64,000 nucleotides of DNA from Mucilaginibacter frigoritolerans (GTDB taxonomy: Bacteria; Bacteroidota; Bacteroidia; Sphingobacteriales; Sphingobacteriaceae): NCBI RefSeq assembly GCF_007830615.1, contig NZ_VLLI01000002.1, forward strand, positions 1 through 64,000, given 5' to 3'. Below the pieces are notes generated by a model. That model saw nothing but the letters and a program-made list of their open reading frames with translations, was not told the origin of the DNA and did not search any database. Made by a program: the position numbers and the translations under genes. Positions 62,100 to 64,000 of this stretch are shown here, in pieces. Positions within the stretch are counted from its first letter, which is position 1; each line of letters opens with the position of its first letter.

Positions 62100-62960
62100 A
62101 TGACCGCTCAACAGGAATTAGATTATAGCCGGATTGCTCAAGCAATCAGCTATTTTAAGGAAAACTTTAAAGCACAACCAAAGCTGGAAGATGTTGCCGA
62201 ACATGTGCATTTGAGTCCGTTTCATTTTCAGCGCATGTTTAAGGAATGGGCAGGGGTTACGCCCAAGCAATTCCTCCAGTATTTAAGTGTGGAACATGCC
62301 AAGGATATTTTAAAACAAGCCGACACTAACCTGCTGGCTACTGCGTTTGAAACCGGCCTGTCAGGCACAGGTAGGCTGCATGATCTTTTTGTAAAGGTTG
62401 AAGGGATGACACCCGGCGAATACAAGAACGGTGGCGCTGCACTTCATATCAATTATTCTTTTGCAGATAGCCCTTTTGGAAAAGTGATTGTAGCATCAAC
62501 TACAAAAGGTATTTGCCATATGGCCTTTGTTGATGAGGGCGAAGAAAAAGCCCTGAAGCTATTGAAAGCAAACTATCCTAATGCGGCTTACAGTCAGCTG
62601 GTAGATGTAATTCAGCAAAATGCCCTGTTTGTCTTTACACAGGATTGGAGTAAGCTACAAGAGATAAAGCTGCATCTTAAGGGTACAGATTTTCAAATAA
62701 AAGTATGGGAAACGCTTTTAAAAGTACCAGTCGGCATGCTTACCTCATATGCTGCTCTCGCTAAAAAGGCAGGCTCCGAAAATGCTCACCGGGCCGTTGG
62801 CACTGCGGTAGCCAGTAACCCGGTAGCGTTCCTGATTCCCTGCCACAGGGTAATTAAATCAACCGGCGAAGTTGGGCAATACCATTGGGGGCCAACACGT
62901 AAAAATGCAATTATAGGCTGGGAAGCCGCTTTGAAGGATAATGCGGTAATGACACACTAA
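62100..62960 (+). CDS. Ada-like AraC/methylguanine-DNA methyltransferase
   Basis: A 286-aa fusion of an AraC HTH pair (about 8-105, FHFQRMFKEWAGVTPKQF) and an O6-methylguanine methyltransferase domain with the acceptor Cys in IPCHRVIKS. AHRAVGTAVASNP and GQYHWGPTRKNAI are intact, unlike the paralogue at 17093. It removes alkyl groups from O6 of guanine and may then activate genes. About two thirds identical to the paralogue by eye. No zinc-binding N-terminus. Confidence 0.94.
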   Translation: MTAQQELDYSRIAQAISYFKENFKAQPKLEDVAEHVHLSPFHFQRMFKEWAGVTPKQFLQYLSVEHAKDILKQADTNLLATAFETGLSGTGRLHDLFVKVEGMTPGEYKNGGAALHINYSFADSPFGKVIVASTTKGICHMAFVDEGEEKALKLLKANYPNAAYSQLVDVIQQNALFVFTQDWSKLQEIKLHLKGTDFQIKVWETLLKVPVGMLTSYAALAKKAGSENAHRAVGTAVASNPVAFLIPCHRVIKSTGEVGQYHWGPTRKNAIIGWEAALKDNAVMTH

Positions 62961-62968
62961 TGAAATAG

Positions 62969-63061
62969 GCCCCCTCTAAATCTCCCCCGGTAGGGGAGAC
63001 TTCAGCTTCGCCCGCTCTTGTTTTTACAAGTCCTCCCTACCGGGGAGGATTTAGGTGGGGC
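62969..63061. repeat. Palindromic intergenic repeat
   Basis: The left arm GCCCCCTCTAAATCTCCCC plus GGTAGGGGAG (62969-62998) is nearly the inverse of the right arm ending ATTTAGGTGGGGC (63032-63061), with a 30-nt core. Such GC-rich hairpin repeats are common between genes in Sphingobacteriaceae; the role is unknown. Confidence 0.7.
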
Positions 63062-63070
63062 TGACTAAAA

Positions 63071-63098
63071 AGAAAAGCCCTGCTTTTAGCAGAGCTTT
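63071..63098 (-). terminator. Rho-independent terminator of rluB-like gene
   Basis: On the minus strand AAAGCTCTGC pairs with GCAGGGCTTT with one mismatch around TAAAA, and TTCTTTTT follows. It is 36 bp after the stop of the pseudouridine synthase gene. Confidence 0.75.
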
Positions 63099-63134
63099 CT
63101 CATTAAATTAAATATTTGATGATGTATTAGTAGC

Positions 63135-64000
63135 TTAAATTAAGTGCTTTAACTGTACCACTTCGCTTTCCTCCAAAAACCTCCATCTGCCGCGCGGAAG
63201 ATCTTTTTTGGTAAGGTTAGCATAAACGGCTCTGTCAAGCTTTACCACTTCGTAGCCCAGGTGCTCAAATATACGGCGTACAATACGGTTTTTACCGCTG
63301 TGTATCTGTATACCAATTTCACGTTTTGAACCACCGGCAACGTATGATATAGAATCAGGCTTAATTAAACCATCTTCCAGCTCAAGTCCGAAAGAAATTT
63401 TGTTTAAATCACCCTGGGTTAAGCTTTTGTTCAGTTCAACCTGGTAAAGTTTAACAATGTTATTGCGTGGGTGTGAAAGTTTATCAGCAAGATCGCCATC
63501 ATTGGTCATTAATAACAAACCGGTGGTGTTACGATCTAAACGGCCTATAGGGTAAATGCGTTCGCGGCTGGCTTTTTCAACCAGGTGCATTACGGTACGG
63601 CGTTCCTGCGGATCTTCGGTAGTAGTAATATAGTCTTTCGGTTTATTTAATAACACATAAACCATCTTTTCGCGTTTCAACGTTTCACCATTGTAGCGGA
63701 TCTCATCTTTTTGCGGATCAACTTTATGACCCAGTTCAGAAATCACCACACCATTAACAGAAACTACTCCTGCAATAATCAACTCATCAGCTTTACGGCG
63801 TGAGCAGATCCCTGCATTGGAGATATAACGGTTTAAACGGATTAATCCGGTATCCTTTGCTTTAGGCTCTGCAGCTTTTTTACGGCCTCGTAAGGTTTTT
63901 ACCGGAGCATCCAGGTCAGGTGTTATTTTATCGTATTTAGTTCTTGAACGTTGCGGTCTGTCGCTATCAGCGGGTTTATCGCCATAAGGCTTTTTAAATC
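63135..64000 (-). CDS. rluB: RluB/RsuA-family pseudouridine synthase, 5' partial
   Basis: The frame stays open to the right edge, so the start lies outside the window. From the edge it reads a basic disordered stretch (KPYGDKPADSDRPQRSRTK ... KTLRGRKKAAEPK), then an S4 RNA-binding domain (LNRYISNAGICSRRKADEL, IIAGVVSVNGVV) and the synthase domain with catalytic Asp in PIGRLDRNTTGLLLMTNDG, then IHSGKNRIVRRIFEHLGYEV. It converts uridine to pseudouridine in 23S rRNA (RluB type). An ATG-like start at 63782 would cut the S4 domain and is not used. Whether it is RluB, RluE or RsuA cannot be fixed. Confidence 0.88.
   Translation of the reverse strand, partial: FKKPYGDKPADSDRPQRSRTKYDKITPDLDAPVKTLRGRKKAAEPKAKDTGLIRLNRYISNAGICSRRKADELIIAGVVSVNGVVISELGHKVDPQKDEIRYNGETLKREKMVYVLLNKPKDYITTTEDPQERRTVMHLVEKASRERIYPIGRLDRNTTGLLLMTNDGDLADKLSHPRNNIVKLYQVELNKSLTQGDLNKISFGLELEDGLIKPDSISYVAGGSKREIGIQIHSGKNRIVRRIFEHLGYEVVKLDRAVYANLTKKDLPRGRWRFLEESEVVQLKHLI

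Noticed and set aside
63135..63782. Pseudouridine synthase as a complete 215-aa gene
   Set aside because: The frame continues upstream to the window edge and includes the S4 domain, so the gene is 5' partial.

Overview
The window looks like chromosomal DNA of a Bacteroidota bacterium, most likely family Sphingobacteriaceae (Mucilaginibacter/Pedobacter type). This rests on family content: many AraC regulators, GH2 beta-galactosidase and beta-mannosidase, DUF6268 barrel, DUF1348, DUF2165 and DUF2182 proteins, and lipoprotein-type RND efflux parts. It also rests on promoters of the Bacteroidota form (TTTG, about 19-21 bp, TAnnTTTG) and on the rarity of clear Shine-Dalgarno sites. Genus is an inference. 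I see no rRNA, intact tRNA, CRISPR array or phage structural gene. It reads as an accessory, rearranged region with many small regulator-plus-enzyme cassettes.

Layout. 1-1.4 kb: complete IS4-family insertion sequence. 1.5-4.1 kb: two tandem SDR oxidoreductases (one broken by an in-frame TGA) divergent from a Crp/Fnr regulator. 4.4-6.9 kb: exported beta-helix protein divergent from a membrane-anchored HTH-like protein. 7.4-18 kb: oxidoreductase, SnoaL/NTF2-like and AraC genes, a decayed hydrolase, a chimeric SDR/SnoaL reading frame, YceI and an Ada-like protein. 18-21 kb: a possible small RNA, then an AT-rich pair (fucosyltransferase-like and acyltransferase). 21.3-23.6 kb: Lrp regulator divergent from ridA and a class-V aminotransferase. 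23.7-30.7 kb: a duplicated-domain secreted protein, an AraC gene, a GH2 beta-galactosidase, an outer-membrane barrel and a MarR regulator whose promoter sits inside a 46-bp perfect palindrome. 30.9-32.8 kb: membrane AraC regulator followed by a toxin-antitoxin pair bounded by copies of that regulator's 3' end. 32.9-38.7 kb: a beta-mannosidase-led glycan operon. 38.8-41.3 kb: histidine kinase, cold-shock protein, methyltransferase.

41.9-48.5 kb is the most unusual part. A sugar isomerase gene is followed by a segment that ends in a 144-bp, about 93% identical copy of the isomerase 3' end. Between the copies lie a four-gene minus-strand cluster (63-aa protein, plant-type polyphenol oxidase with C-terminal shield domain, DUF2182 predicted metal-binding membrane protein, and a second, free-standing shield-type domain) and a YbhB-AraC-DinB operon. 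I propose this as a polyphenol oxidase maturation/latency system.

48.7-55.2 kb: TetR-controlled RND efflux operon with two matching operators. 55.2-64 kb: SDR, potassium channel, dienelactone hydrolase, an ArsR/SRPBCC operon with a clear promoter-operator, a DUF2165 protein, a second Ada-like protein and a 5'-partial RluB-type pseudouridine synthase running off the right edge. Dispersed palindromic repeats occur at several junctions and may have driven the rearrangements.
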